A stretch of DNA of 64,000 bases, taken from Polyporus tsugae (taxonomy: Eukaryota > Basidiomycota > Agaricomycetes > Polyporales > Polyporaceae). Position 1 is the first letter of the stretch, and each line of letters begins with the position of its first letter. Of the stretch, positions 1-12,090 are shown piece by piece. A program made the translations under genes and the position numbers. Where the stretch lies: positions 868,001-932,000 of the forward strand of contig JAHRBS010000013.1 in NCBI GenBank assembly GCA_024305745.1, in the 5' to 3' direction. The notes under the pieces were generated by a model. The model ran no database searches, was not told the DNA's origin, and saw only the letters and a program-made list of their open reading frames with translations.

Positions 1-1283
1 CGCCGCGGAATAGCCCTTCAGTGTTGCCGCCGTTGGTGAGCATGTGCAGGGCAACAGAGATGGCACCGGCGCTCTCGCCCCAGCTACCAGAGACGATCAA
101 CAGCCACACACCGCTGACGGGAGGAGGGAAGCGTACATCGTAACCTTAGAGGGGTCGCCTCCGAAAGTAGAGATATACTTCTGTACCCAGCGGAGGGCCA
201 GTCGTTCTGAGCACGACTCATGTCAAGATGACCGGCGACATACGGGGGGAAGCGACGAGACTCACGGTCTTGCAGGCCTAGGTTGCCGACGCCAGCATCC
301 TTGACTTCTTGGCTGGCGAGGAAGCCATAAGCTGGAATCGCTGTCAGCGTCAAGAGAATATTGGAAGGTACGGGATACTCCACTCGCCTGAAACTCTGCA
401 ATAATGTCTTAGTGTATGCGTTACATGTTATTGCAAATGGAACATACCGGTAGTTCATGCTAACATAGACGACAGGCTCCCCAAGCTCGATCGACTTCTT
501 CACGATCACATTTCCGTCGTAACTACCAGATCTTGAGATAAAGTTCTGGGGAGACTTTGGAAAGGGAGACTTACATATCCGGGCCGCCGATCTCAAAGCC
601 GCCTTCATGTCCACACCTCAGTACCTCACCGAAAGCTGCCGAAACGTCATGAGACTCACCCCCAAATATCCACTGCGCGCGAAGTGAATGTCAATACGGA
701 AACATGTGAATATGGATGGCGCTACTCACCACGGCGACCGGTAGGTTCGCACCAGCCTTGGTGCCGGCGGGCACAATAACGTTAAGCGAGAGACCTTCGG
801 ACGACAAATACATCAGGACAGGATGGGCATATGACCACACCAGGTGAGAGCTCACAGTCCTCAGCCGACGGCGTGATGACGCCGTAGGCGGTGTTCACGA
901 ACCAGTCGGCCACGTCTCCCACCAGACCAGGGATCAGCGGGAAGTCGAAGGACTGCTGGGGACACGCAGCCCCGTAGCTCGTCACAGTCTGGGTCCCGTT
1001 GTACGCATCGACTGCCACCGGCAAGTTGAACCGCAGGTTTCCAATCCTAGCCCATTCACATATCAGCGTCAGGAGGCATGCAGAGAGAGCGAGGAACGAC
1101 ATACGGGGGCTTTCCATACGGGATACCGAGGAACCTGTTCGTCGTACCGTCCGATGAGCCCACAAATGAGCCTTGATCGAGCTGCACGGTCGGCGACGCG
1201 CGTTTCTCGACCTCCAGAGGGAACCCGAGGGCAGCCCCGGCGAAGAGCGACAAGAGGGAGAGGGAAGGCAACCGGGAGAACAT
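1..1283 (-). CDS. Secreted type-B carboxylesterase/lipase, 3' end outside window
   Basis: Alpha/beta-hydrolase esterase of the carboxylesterase type-B family (PF00135-like), expected to hydrolyse ester bonds outside the cell. The ATG at 1283 opens a hydrophobic signal peptide followed by a KR site and the family motif FLGIPYGKPP, then an intron. Later exons carry NLRFNLPVAV, FLASQEVKDAGVGNLGLQD and, close to the window edge, WGESAGA with the nucleophile serine codon at 71-73. Short introns separate the exons and no stop or frameshift was seen in the exons checked. The acidic and histidine members of the triad and the stop codon lie beyond position 1. It is a paralogue of the gene at 7200-9619. 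Which ester it acts on cannot be read from sequence. Confidence 0.85.
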
Positions 1284-1412
1284 CTCGTACTCGTGCCACG
1301 AAGAGGCCCGTTAGGAGCGAGAGTACCCAAAGGCAGACGATGGCGCGACGCCGGGAAAGGACGGCAAGTTCGACGCGGACGAGCTCGAGGTGCGCCTACC
1401 CGTCCCTCGCCT

Positions 1413-1420
1413 TTATTTAT
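1413..1420 (-). promoter_or_regulatory. TATA-like box of the left-edge carboxylesterase
   Basis: An ATAAATAA stretch on the minus strand lies about 130 bp upstream of the carboxylesterase ATG at 1283. Position and composition suit a fungal TATA element. This is inference only. Confidence 0.35.
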
Positions 1421-2490
1421 CCGCGACGCGACCAGAGGCGGCTCGGTATGTCGTACGTTGGATGTCTGACGAGAGGGGGTGGGATGTCTGAGTATGATAA
1501 CTTGGCGGGCCGCAGCGAATGTGGTGAGAAGAAGATACCGGGTATTGCTTGGGTGTCGCCCATCCTCAGCTCTCTCCGTGGCCCAGTGGGGGCTTGCTTG
1601 ACCCTCGGGACCGGGGAGAGAGACTGACAGGAACACCGGGGATCGCATCGGACTTGAGCCCGGATGCCACATGATGTCCCGTCCACGAGGGTGCGCTCAG
1701 CATGACCTCCGCGAGGCGCGGTAAGATGACGACAATGTCGAGGTGCCAAGGCGGGGAAGAGAAGTGCGGGTTGAGCTGGGTTGAGTGCGGGGTAAATTTA
1801 GTTCGAAGAACTGTGATGGCGATTCGTGATTGATCTTCCTCCGCAGCGTGTTTCTCTGTCAGTGACTCAGTGTCATAAGGGGTTCTTTGGTTGTTTTCTG
1901 GGAATACGTTCGTCATGCCAACTTTGTCAAGTACCGCCGGTAGAGTGTGCATGAGAACGCAAATGCAGGTGATTGTCCGCAGCGAGAAGGTACCGTGTAC
2001 TTCATAGCCAGGGCCCGGATTTGTTGGGGTCCTGGATCGCCATGCTGGATGCCCTGAATGGAGACCATGCCTGAGTCATGGGGACCACCTCTAGATTTGT
2101 TCTAACCAGACGCAGCTCAAGTCTTGCTAACTTAGTGGAATCGGGAGACTGGTCACTGGGAGCTACTTCAAGTTAGGGAGAGGGGAAAGCCCAGCGAGTG
2201 CACATGCACATTCAACATACCTAAATCAGGCAACCTAAACGCTCAATGCCGATCGTCCGGCAACAGCCGGCAACCAATCAGCAGTCGAGCATTCGGCATC
2301 CAACTCGTCAAACAAGCGACTCGGGGTTGTGCTTGAATTCGGATTTATACTGACTTCTATTCGATCAGTATAACAGCGTAGATATTGCAACAGTTAATGA
2401 CACAAATACAGACCACAACGAAGAAACCGGCGAAGTAATGCTACAAGAGTGACAGCTGACGAAGAGAATGGAAGCTTTGAGGTCGTTTCG
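1421..2490. other. Intergenic, no gene seen
   Basis: This stretch lies between the promoter of the left-edge carboxylesterase and the 3' end of the TRK transporter. Only scattered frames without family motifs are present. It probably holds the upstream region of the esterase and the 3' flank of the transporter. Confidence 0.5.
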
Positions 2491-5400
2491 TTATCTATAT
2501 CTGCGGTCTTCCGATGTCCTGTCCGCCTTCAAGTGCGACGCACGGCTGCCATCCTCCGGGATGCCATCTGCAACTGACGACTCGGACGTGCTCCCCTCTT
2601 TCGACGTCTCACAGATACGCCCTCCGTTTCGACCGTCAGATATCTGCAAGCTGATCGTCCGCGTGCGGAAGCGCATGCGCGCCGCCAGCTCGTCCCGGTC
2701 CTGCTGCAGAGGCCCCGGGGATGCGTCTTCCAGCCCAGGATCGTGCTGAACACCTTTCTCCTGTGCTGCTTCAGACTGATCTTCGGGAGGGCGACCGAGG
2801 GAACGTGTGGCAAGGAACTCGCTGGGCATGAGGACGGCTCTGTCGAGTGCGACGGGCAAGCCGCGATGCCGGCCACGGAGCATGACTACGGAGATGACGA
2901 GCTTCGACAGCGTGTGCATCCCGCCTGACAGCGAGTAGTTGATCTATGGTTCGATAATGGGGACCAGATTAGTGGGTGGTGGACAAGGGTCACATCTAAA
3001 CGCACCCCAGGGATTCCCAGAGAAAGACCGACAGTTCCATATGCTGAGACGAGCTCGAATACTTGTGAAATGCTGTCAGCGATCGGTCTTTCCCATGAGC
3101 GAAGTCAACTCATACTCAATGCGAAGATGTTGAAATACACGATCTTGCTCGGGTCCATCAGGTTTTCACGCTCGATAATGCAGAGCAAAAGCAGCGACGA
3201 GGCGAGCCACCACATATCTGTTCAGGACAAGGTTGATACTTATGACGCGCAGAGGAAATCGGTCATACCGAAAGACAGCTGTCTTCGCGCGTGGCGCATG
3301 AGGTATTTTCCCCAGATCGCGACGCGCGACTCCGACGGGCGGTTCCAGTGCGCGTCGTCGTTCAGCTCGTCCTCCTCTTCGCTCGAGTCTTGGTACACCC
3401 CGACGGACTTCTCTTCGTACACGTTCGTCGCGCGGACGCTAGAAACGGTGTCAAGTTGGATAGCTGTTAGATGCGATAGGAAGGGGAAGGGGATTGTACA
3501 GTACCTCATGGCGATCGGGTAGATTCCGATGTACATCATGATCATGAAGAGCACCCTGAGCCCGCCTTGAGTTGGCTGCACGGGAATAAATGGAGGGAAA
3601 ACGTACTGTGCTGCAGGGACGAGAGAGGAGATCAGGATGGGCTGGTATCCCGCGTTCCGACAAGAAGCAGAGATCAGGATCGCATCGAGGACTCTGACGC
3701 CAGCCGGCAGGGAGTCGGTCGCTGGATTGCCGATGTTAAGCAGAAGATCGAGCAGCAGGTTTGAGCAGCTTCGGACCAAACAGTGTCAATTCTTACGCTG
3801 AGGGACAATTGAACCTGGAACTTACTTCAGAAGCATGACTATCCCGAAGAGAAGCCATGTTTGCCGTGAAGGGAGAAGGTAGATCGTGCATCTGCGTGGG
3901 TGGTCGAGCAAGAAGTAGAGAGCTTCCTTGCTCCGAGAACGCCCAGGCAGCTTCGTAAGAAGCCAACTATGACAGACGTCAGCGTTACCAGCGATTTCCA
4001 ACGGTGAGTCGTTGCATGGAAGACATACATGAACATGCGGAGGCTGTTGTGTACACGCGGTATCAGTCCCACGGAACGTCACTACGCAGGACTTCGACTC
4101 ACAAGATTGGCTACAAAATATAACATCCATGAGTCAGCGAAGGCGGAACGCCATCTGAGAAACTGGGAAGACTGACTAGACACGTGTTCCCGGCGAGGGC
4201 GCAGATGACTACGAATATCACGAGCGGATATGCATCCTGGAACGGCACCATATTCTGGTCGACGAGAGACATGCCTGCAATTGCGTAAAAATCATACGTC
4301 GCGCGACAGGCTCACGGGGCTGTCAACATACCCGTGTTCGACCATGCGCCGAAGACTTGAAACGCGGAAAACCTGGGAAACGAACTTCAGAAGAGGAAGG
4401 GTAACCTATTGCCAAGCATACTCACCAGACAGTGTTGATCGGCCGATGTTGGAGAGGAGGGAAGAAGTTGACCTGCCACTTCGGCAGCAACATGTAAGGC
4501 GCAATCACGATGAACGAGATGGTCACGAAGCCGATGTAGTACTGCACATTTCGCAATCAAAGCTTAGGGCGATCCGAGCACACTCGACAGCAGCGTTAAC
4601 CTACCACTGGAATGATCCACACCAGTGCACTCAAGGCACGGTACTCGACTCCGCCGAGCTCCCCGATCTGTTCTTCCCTAAGGCCGTGGAACATGGAGTT
4701 GCGCTTGACCGTTACGGGGAAACTGAAGTATGATACAGACTTGACTGGACCTTCAGGCGCTATGACGGTGCGTCGTGTCTGAGGAACGAGTGTCTCGGTC
4801 CGTGGCATTGTCAACTTCCTCTGCAGTCCTTGCTGGAACTGGGGCGGGAGCCTTTCCGAAATGCGGCAGAGGATTTGTCGGATGCCAGGAAAGCCCCCGA
4901 AATCATCGTCAGCCGCAGCCGCCGGTATCGGGTGTTGGGGGGATGCTGCAGTGGAACGTTGCGAGCATCGACTTGGGGCGCGGGTCCGTACGTCACTTCC
5001 GCTGACTTCGATCACAGTGTCATCCTCGGAATGGGCCTGGAAGCCCATCGGGTTGATGAGTTGCGGCGGGATGTCCAACCTGCGGACCATGTCAGGGCGG
5101 ACGCTTCGTAATCGGGCTGGGCTAGGCTGGGTTGGTAACGCGGACGTGTCGTGCTGGTGCTGGTGCTCGCGCTTGAAGCGGGCTAGTGTCTCGCGGATGT
5201 GGCGGATATACGGCGGGGCGTCATGTTGCGTCTGCTTGGTATTTGTGCGGTGCATTTCGGCCGCCACGATGTGCCTCAGGTGACGAAGGAAATACCATCT
5301 GTTAGGGGGTCAATAACGAACTTGTGCATTTGCATTATGCCATAACCTTCACCTTCGGACAATGACTACAACCCAGGCGACAAAGGCCTGCATATATGCG

Positions 5401-5756
5401 GGCGTATAGATCACCAATTTGGCATCGATTAGGCCTGTCGACGTACCTGATTCGCTACAAGCTCTAAGATGACGAGAATGACTTGCTGCCAGACTGTCAA
5501 AGAGCTCAGGTCGACTGTGACGAGGCCTGTTCCAGTCGCGGCGCTGACGCATATGAACAGTGCGTCGACAAATCCAACGGGGAACTTCTCATTGCTTGCC
5601 CAAAGAACGACGGATCCGAGCAGCGGAATGATGATGCTGGAGATAAAGTTCAGCGGATTGTCCATGATGCATTGCGATGGCTTGCGATTGCACTCACAAC
5701 GCAAGAAGATGGAGACGGTAAAAATTCAAACTAGACGTAGCCATCCACCAGACCAT
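2491..5756 (-). CDS. TRK1: TRK-family potassium transporter
   Basis: Plasma-membrane K+ uptake protein of the fungal TRK/HKT superfamily. The first exon (ATG at 5756) encodes SLNFYRLHLLAF and is spliced across a short intron to a pore-helix segment with DALFICVSAATGTGL and DLSSLTVWQQVIL, the selectivity-filter region of repeat 1. A long cytoplasmic loop follows (about 5270-4730, with a His/Gln stretch and a basic region). It ends in ELGGVEYRALSALVWIIPVV, a hallmark of fungal TRKs. Further exons give LLTKLPGRSRSKEALYFLLDHPRRC and DAILISASCRNAGYQPILIS (about 3680). The last exon (2491-2919) has TLSKLVISVVMLRGRHRGLP followed by a charged tail. At least ten exons are implied. The exact 5' end is uncertain because the frame stays open upstream of 5756. 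Confidence 0.88.
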
Positions 5757-5933
5757 GATGCTGGGCCCATATGAACATCTAGCTGCAACCACAAAGGGAT
5801 TCAGAACAGGGAAAGAGCCGACATGGACTGCCGCTACTTAGTGGTGCTCGTCAACGTCGACCAAAGACCAGGGAAAGGCGTGCTTGGTAACGAGGCTGGA
5901 AGTTGGATCACGTGGAATAAACGAGCAAAAGTG

Positions 5934-5938
5934 AAAAA
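5934..5938 (-). terminator. RNA polymerase III T-run terminator of tRNA-Leu
   Basis: Five T residues on the minus strand begin five bases past the 3' end of the mature tRNA. This is the usual RNA polymerase III stop signal. Confidence 0.7.
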
Positions 5939-5943
5939 TTGAT

Positions 5944-6038
5944 GACGAGAGCGGGATTCGAACCCGCGCCCTTTCGGACCAGATAGATTACTTTACATAA
6001 CCTGATTCTGGCGCCTTAGACCGCTCGGCCATCTCGCC
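5944..6038 (-). tRNA. tRNA-Leu (anticodon CAG) with a 16-nt intron
   Basis: The minus strand folds as a type II tRNA. The acceptor arms are GGCGAGA and TCTCGTC (one G-T pair). The A box TGGCCGAGCGG and B box GGTTCGAATCC are both present. The anticodon stem is CCAGA/TCTGG, with loop A-T-CAG-G, then a 16-nt insertion, then A. The insertion sits one base 3' of the anticodon, the canonical position for eukaryotic nuclear tRNA introns. A long variable arm separates the anticodon stem from the T arm (GCGGG/CCCGC). Anticodon CAG reads the leucine codon CUG. The intron was assigned by fitting a seven-base loop. Confidence 0.93.
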
Positions 6039-7113
6039 TACCACAAAGTTATCCCATTAATACTTATATTAGACAATAAAGCAGCTTGGAAGCCCAGAGT
6101 CTTGCCGCACAGAGACTCCTTCAAACTTCAAGCTCAAGTACTACTCTCTGTCTCCTGCCAACAGAACTTCGTAGGTACTGGCTTTCTCGATCGGCTTTCA
6201 TCACCAGCTTGTGTCGATCCCGGAAGTGGGAACGAAATGGCAGTAAGCACTCAGCAGCCTCAGTGTCACGGTCTGACATAATCCTATGACCTCCGGGAGC
6301 TACACCACCGTTTCAGTTAGCAAAGTACTACAGTTGATTCCTATTCCCATGACAATCAGCGACAGCGAATCAGGTCAGGATGCGCAGAAGAACACCACTT
6401 GAGATTACAGCTTCAGACACTGGGCAACCACTTCCACAATATTAATCTTGCCAATGCGAGAGGAAGGCCCCCTGGAATAAGTATGACGGGTCACCAACCT
6501 TTGTCAAGCCTTTCCAACAGCTGAGGGTAATGAGACTACGTACCAGGCCTGACCACTGTCCCAGACGGTACGTACCCGATTCTACTGCTCAAACCGGTTT
6601 ACCCACGTTGTCTGCTTCCCTACTTTTCCTGTCCTCGTTTTCCTGTCAAGTATTCTTACTACATCTCGTCATGCCGTAGCCAGGCCGAGACCTCACAACC
6701 AATGACCGCCAGTCCAAACTGACGTGTTGCTCAATTTAGGCGACTTCCGAAACGCAACCATGTGCAGCATGACCTTCCCTCTCCGTCGCCACCAGTCTGC
6801 TCGTTTCATGTAATTCTGTCCATTCCTCTGCCTTTCTCGTGAGTTTCAGGCTTCTCGGGAGTCCTACGGCACCTAACAGGGTTACAGCAGCGAAATGATG
6901 TCAGTCTCACACGCCAGCACCATGCTCGCATCTGAGCCAGTGTCCATCGATCCATCCCTCGCCATCGCCATGTTCCGATTTGCAGCTTCTCTTGGCACGA
7001 TGGTAACGTGTAGCATTCCCATTGTTCGGGCGAGGCGAACCTTACAGTCATTTTGCTCGCGTTGAACACTGCACGCGTGCATTGTCTCGGGAGCCGACGC
7101 GGACACACATCCG
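6039..7113. other. Intergenic, no gene seen
   Basis: About 1.1 kb between the tRNA and the carboxylesterase promoter. No frame here shows a recognisable family motif or a convincing exon series. The right end is the upstream region of the esterase. Confidence 0.5.
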
Positions 7114-7119
7114 TATAAA
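7114..7119 (+). promoter_or_regulatory. TATA box of carboxylesterase 7200
   Basis: TATAAA lies 80-86 bp upstream of the ATG at 7200, a normal spacing for a fungal core promoter. Confidence 0.55.
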
Positions 7120-7199
7120 TGCCCATAACGCACTGGCGGAAGCGTCAAGGCCCTCCAGCCGCGTACAGGTCACCTCTTTCAAACGCTCCCTGCCTCGAC

Positions 7200-9619
7200 A
7201 TGTTCTTGCGGCCATTCTACTTTGTGCTCGTTGTCATCGGGGCTGTAGTCGCAGTGCCGACCGCAAAGCGTGCCGTTCCCTCCATCACCCTCGATGACGG
7301 GACCTTCATAGGCACTTCGGACGGCACAGTCGACAGGTTCTTGGGTATTCCATTTGCGAAACCGCCGTGCGTCGTCTTTTGGTCTGGTCTCTGGACGCCC
7401 ACAGCTAACCCTCTCTATCTGTCTTGCAGGACTAGGAACCTCCGCTTCAACCTCCCAGTCGCGGTGGACCCTTATAATAGCACGCACACGGTGACGGCGT
7501 TTGGCCCTGCTTGTCCGCAGCAAGCCCTTAAACTCCCCCTTGTGACGGGATTGGTGCAAGAAGACATCGATTTTATCGTGAACGGGATTTACCAAGTGAT
7601 CACCCCCTCCTCCGAAGATTGTGAGCTTTATTTGACATAGCCTGGATGATTCCCAGACACTAACGCAACTGAACCGGAAGGCCTGTCTATTAACGTCGTC
7701 GTCCCCGCGGGAACAAAGCCTGGCGCGAAGTTGCCGGTCGCGGTCGTGAGTACCACTGATTATCACATGCCATCGATCTTGTATTGAATAGACTTGTGCC
7801 CGGGTAGTGGATTTTCGGAGGTACGTCGCAGATACTCAAGAAGTAAATTTAGACGATTGACGTTATGCGAAGGCGGGTTTGAGTTCGGCGGGACGGACAC
7901 GTGGGTTTCCATTCTCATCGGCCTTTAAAGCGTAATTGACATCTTTCCCAGCTATGATGGAGGGGTCATTGTGAGGCGGTCAATCGAGCTTAACGAACCC
8001 GTCGTATATGTGAGCATGAACTACCGGTAAGCCTCTCTAACAGCATATTACTCCACATCTTGCTGATCCGCGTTTCAGCGTATCTGGTAAGGCAACGCAT
8101 CCCAGAGCGGATAAATGCGTGCTGACCACAAATTAGCTTTCGGCTTCCTCGCGAGCCAAGAAGTCAAGGATGCCGGCGTTGGTAACCTCGGCTTGCAAGA
8201 CCGTCAGTGCTATTCAATATTTGCGTTCCAGACGTGGCCATCTGACTTCCGGGGGTTCCGCAGAACGTCTCGCCCTTCGCTGGGTGCAGAAGTATATATC
8301 GGCGTTCGGAGGCGACCCCACGAAGGTCACTATGTATGTCTAATACCCTATTTCTTGTGTGCAACTGTGGGTCCTAGTGTCTTTTGACTGACTGTCCTTC
8401 TCGTTTCTCCGTCTCTTATCCGTAGATGGGGCGAGAGCGCCGGGGCTATCTCGGTTGCGTCGCACCTCCTTACGAACGGGGGCAACACTGAAGGTTTGTT
8501 CCGTGGCGCGTTCATGCAATCGGGCTCTCCAATCCCGACTGGTGATATCACCCATGGTCAAGCCGATTATGATGGTATCGTCGCCGCGACTGGTTGCTCC
8601 GGCGCCTCGGATACGTTGCAGTGTCTCAGGGAGGTTGACTTTGACACGCTCAAGGCAGCCGTGGACAGTACTCCCAGCATTTTTTCGTACCAGGTCATAA
8701 CTACCCTATCTTCTCGACCACAACATGTTTACTGACGCACTGCTCTAGTCCCTTCGCTTGACTTGGCTTCCCCGCGCGGACGGCGTTTTCTTAGTAGACG
8801 GCCCTCAGAAACTTGTCCAGCAGGGAAGTATTGCCAACGTACCCTTTGTCACTGGTGTAAGTGATCTACTGCCCCAACGTTGCTCTCGTAATTGCTCACA
8901 ACACTTCTCCAGGATTGCGATGATGAGGGAACTCTTTTCTCCCTCACGAACCTCAATGTCACGTAGGTATCTCCCAATTCTTGTCTACTCAGTTATGCTA
9001 ACCATGCTCATGATGAGATAGGACGGAATCCGCCCTGCGCGACTATGTGAAAGAAAACTATGCTCCAATGGCTCCCGACAGTGACATCGATGCAATTCTG
9101 CAGGCTTACCCGGCAAACATCGCTGAAGGATCCCCCTTCGACACGGGCATACACAATGCGCTCACTCCCCAGTTCAAGCGCATCGCCGCGGTGCAGGGTG
9201 ATTTGGTCTTCCAGGCACCCCGGCGGTTCTTCTTGGAGAACACCGCTGAAAAACAACCTACATGGTCGTTCCGTGCGTACTATCCTCTGCAATTTCAGAC
9301 AATACCCTAATCTAACGCGTCTCCGACACACCTCGTAGTTAGCAAGCGGCTCAAGGACCTTCCAGTGCTCGGGGCCACCCACGCGACGGACATCCTGAAT
9401 GTGTACGGCGGAGGAGACATGGCGGACTACCTCGTCAACTTCGTCAACAACCTCGACCCCAATGGCGCGACGGGCATCAACTGGCCGAAGTACTCGCTCG
9501 ACTCGCGGGAGTTGTTGACGTTCCAGGACGGACTTATTCCGCTCACCATCACGAAGGACGACTATCGCGTCGACGGGTTCAACGTCCTCACGAACCTTTC
9601 TCTCCAGTTCCCGATATAG
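7200..9619 (+). CDS. Secreted type-B carboxylesterase/lipase (module copy A)
   Basis: Extracellular ester hydrolase of the type-B carboxylesterase family. ATG at 7200 starts a signal peptide (RPFYFVLVVIGAVVAVP). Then come FLGIPFAKPP, an intron, NLRFNLPVAVDPYN, GLSINVVVPAGTKPGAKLPVAV, WIFGG (oxyanion region), YVSMNYR and FGFLASQEVKDAGVGNLGLQ. WGESAGA, with the nucleophile serine, lies near 8430. The 3' exon carries LPVLGATHATDILNVYGGGD, in which the H is the probable catalytic histidine. The stop is at 9617-9619. More than ten exons with introns of about 50-60 nt join in frame (for example donor GTCAGT near 8200 restores LGLQDQRLALRW). It converges on the F-box gene at 12091. Substrate unknown. 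Confidence 0.88.
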
Positions 9620-10598
9620 GTGCCTTTGCTCCCCTTATGTATTCCATTTGCTTTCGGCAGTTCCGAGTCGTCCGACTTACCATACGATCCCTCCTTTGTT
9701 TTCTCTTGTTGCTGTCCGTCCTGTCACGGACTCTAGCGTACTTACCATATAGCCAAAGCCGCCACCATCACTTCGGACGCTACGGTGCATTTGATTATAT
9801 ATCTTCATTTCCACCCCGTCCACTCGTTTGCCCACCGTAACACCAAGCATAAGTACTACGTAGTACGTTAGGTTCGACACAAACACCGTCTTCTTGGTAT
9901 GAGACTAAGTACGTGCATAGGTACGCTCGACCCTGATTAATGATTGTCCGACGGCGCCGATCGTCGTCAGCGAATGTTTGTAAGTACATACATATTGCCT
10001 AAGGGCTGACCTCGAACATTGCAAGTCGATCGACCTGAGGTTGTGCGATCCGGGTCGCACATCAACAGATAAACCGGAAAGTACCTAGGCTTGGCTGAAA
10101 CTGTCGACTGTGTTCGTCCGCTCTGCATCCGATACTACTACTATACAAGACGGTGCCCGTAATGTTGCGCCCATTCAAGTCAATGTCCGTGACGAACAAT
10201 ACCGCAACATGAACTTCGCCGTCTCTTTCATTCCCAGATACCCCTCTTCTCCGTCATGCCAGTATCGTTGTCCTCCAGCGTCCGAGTCGTCACGGTGGTC
10301 ATAGTGCTGCTCTTCTCCGACGAGCTCCCTTTACTACCAGCGACTGTTCCCGTTCTCCGCTTTCGCAGACTTGTCGGGACTGAAGTCGATACTGCTTCCC
10401 GTCGACCAACCATGAGCGTGATGCTTCATCGCGCCATGTTTCTCCCGCCGCGCGGCCAGGACTCGTATCCGTGCCGGAGAGCAGCGGCAACCTCATCACC
10501 TCCTTGTTATTGTCCCGCTCACTCGGAGTCTATTCCGTGCCCAAGCTCGAAGCAGTATCAGCATCTGATGCGCCCCGCGTGCCGGGTCGGTGCGTCCT
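9620..10598. other. Intergenic, no gene seen
   Basis: 3' flank of the carboxylesterase, then about 0.9 kb without a supported gene. A small 14-bp palindrome (gtactacgtagtac) lies near 9855. Nothing else was recognised. Confidence 0.45.
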
Positions 10599-11560
10599 CT
10601 ACCCCATCGTCCCGTCCCTCTGGCCTGGGTGACAGTGGCCATCGCCGGGCACACCACGACAAGAGCTACTACCGCCACGGTCCGCTACGTTGCGCAAGGG
10701 CGGGTCAGACTCGACGATCGCCCACTGCACCTCCGGCAGGCGCATGCGGCTGAGCGGGTTCGGGCGGAGCATCCCGCGCTGGACGGTTTTTGTCAGGTTC
10801 GCGGAGGCCGGAAAGCAGTCGCGCAGGCAACGCGGGTGCTGTATGCATACCGCGTCGGCAACCTTGGACGCGGACAGGCTCGAAACGCGGACGAGCTGGG
10901 CCACGGGACGGGGCCGCTAAGCACGTTGATCAGGACGGTGCCGAGGGCGCAGATGTCCCCCGGGGCAGAGCTCGGGGGTGAGTTGGATTTTGAATGGAGC
11001 AGCGCTGCTGTGGGCGCGCCCAACTCCGGTGAGGGGCCGCCAAATGACAAGGAATTAGCGACTGGATGAGCGGGAACGATTGACCTAGTGGCATGTACGC
11101 CCGCGCACCGGCGAGGTACTAGCTGTAGCACTCGCTCCGATCCGCGAACCCGGAGTCGCCCAGGAACATCTCCGTCCCGTCCTCGCTGAGCAGGATGCTA
11201 TTCCCTGGAGATCGCGGTGGTAGGTTCCAGCACGGTGCAAGTCGCACACCGCGGCGAAGATGCCGACTCGGAGGAAGGTCTCCCGAAGAAGGTACTCAAA
11301 ACGTCCATTTTTGAATGTGCTGTCCGAGGTTACTACCACCGCGACACAGGTCCTGCTCCTCAAGCGCCGCGCATTGGGTGACGACATGCGGGAGCAGCGA
11401 GGCGCGCTTCTGCAGGGGTATCTCGAGAGTCGAGGTGGACGTGGGAGGGGCAGAGCTTTTGTTGGGCTTGGAGACGACTTCGACGGCGACGGAGAGGGCG
11501 GCGTGGTCGTCAGCCTGGACGCTTCTGTCGATGGCCGGGTAGACGACTCTGATGGAGCTG
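10599..11560 (-). pseudogene. Degraded serine/threonine protein kinase
   Basis: Pieces of one kinase domain appear in order but in changing frames on the minus strand. First is a beta-3-like AVEVVSKPNKSS near 11480. Then come LRETFLRVGIFAAVCDLHRAG and a catalytic-loop HRDL near 11225, followed at once by a frame change to NSILLSEDGTEMFLGDSGFAD. There is an in-frame stop after SECYS near 11120. The chain resumes as ALGTVLINVLSGPVPWPSSS near 10940 and, in another frame, as the C-lobe segment ending near 10720. The metal-binding DFG triad reads DSG. HRD is kept, but the canonical LKPEN stretch is shortened. Stops, frameshifts and active-site changes together mean no functional kinase. It sits only in module copy A. 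The family resembles fungal Ran1-like kinases, which is an inference. Confidence 0.75.
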
Positions 11561-11606
11561 GAGCTGGAGCCGACTCGTACATGCATGAGCTCGTATTCAC
11601 TATCAA

Positions 11607-12090
11607 GGAATATACCAGTGTAGTCCGGGAGAGTGGAAGCGAGGAAAAAAGGAAAGCATGGCAGTAGCGATGGGTACGGGATTTGCTCGGAGTGGTTTTC
11701 AGGGATGTTGAACGACAGGATTGGCGAGTTTGGGAGTCATAAATCGCCCTCCGTTGAGACGGTGGCTCCAGGAAGATGACGTGTGTGCATTCGAGATCGC
11801 ATTGTCAGAGGAAAATCGAGAGGTGTAGCTTGTTTTTGCGGTATCGACGGTCATGGGACACAGTGCGGGACCGTGGTGACGTCTCGATAGTTGGGATAGG
11901 AGACAGCTTTGAATGAGCACGTCAACGGGGTGTCAAATGCTGAGTGGGGGCCAAACTCACATAAATAGCATCGCGACTCTGGTATACCACTGAAAGGTTC
12001 ATAAATTCAAGCCAGAGGACCGTAAGCAAGCGCGGTGTGTTGGGATAACAAGTACTACATACTCACAACGAACACTTTCCGCCGCGGGTT
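11607..12090. other. Intergenic, no gene seen
   Basis: Upstream flank of the kinase remnant and 3' flank of the F-box gene. No supported gene. Confidence 0.45.
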
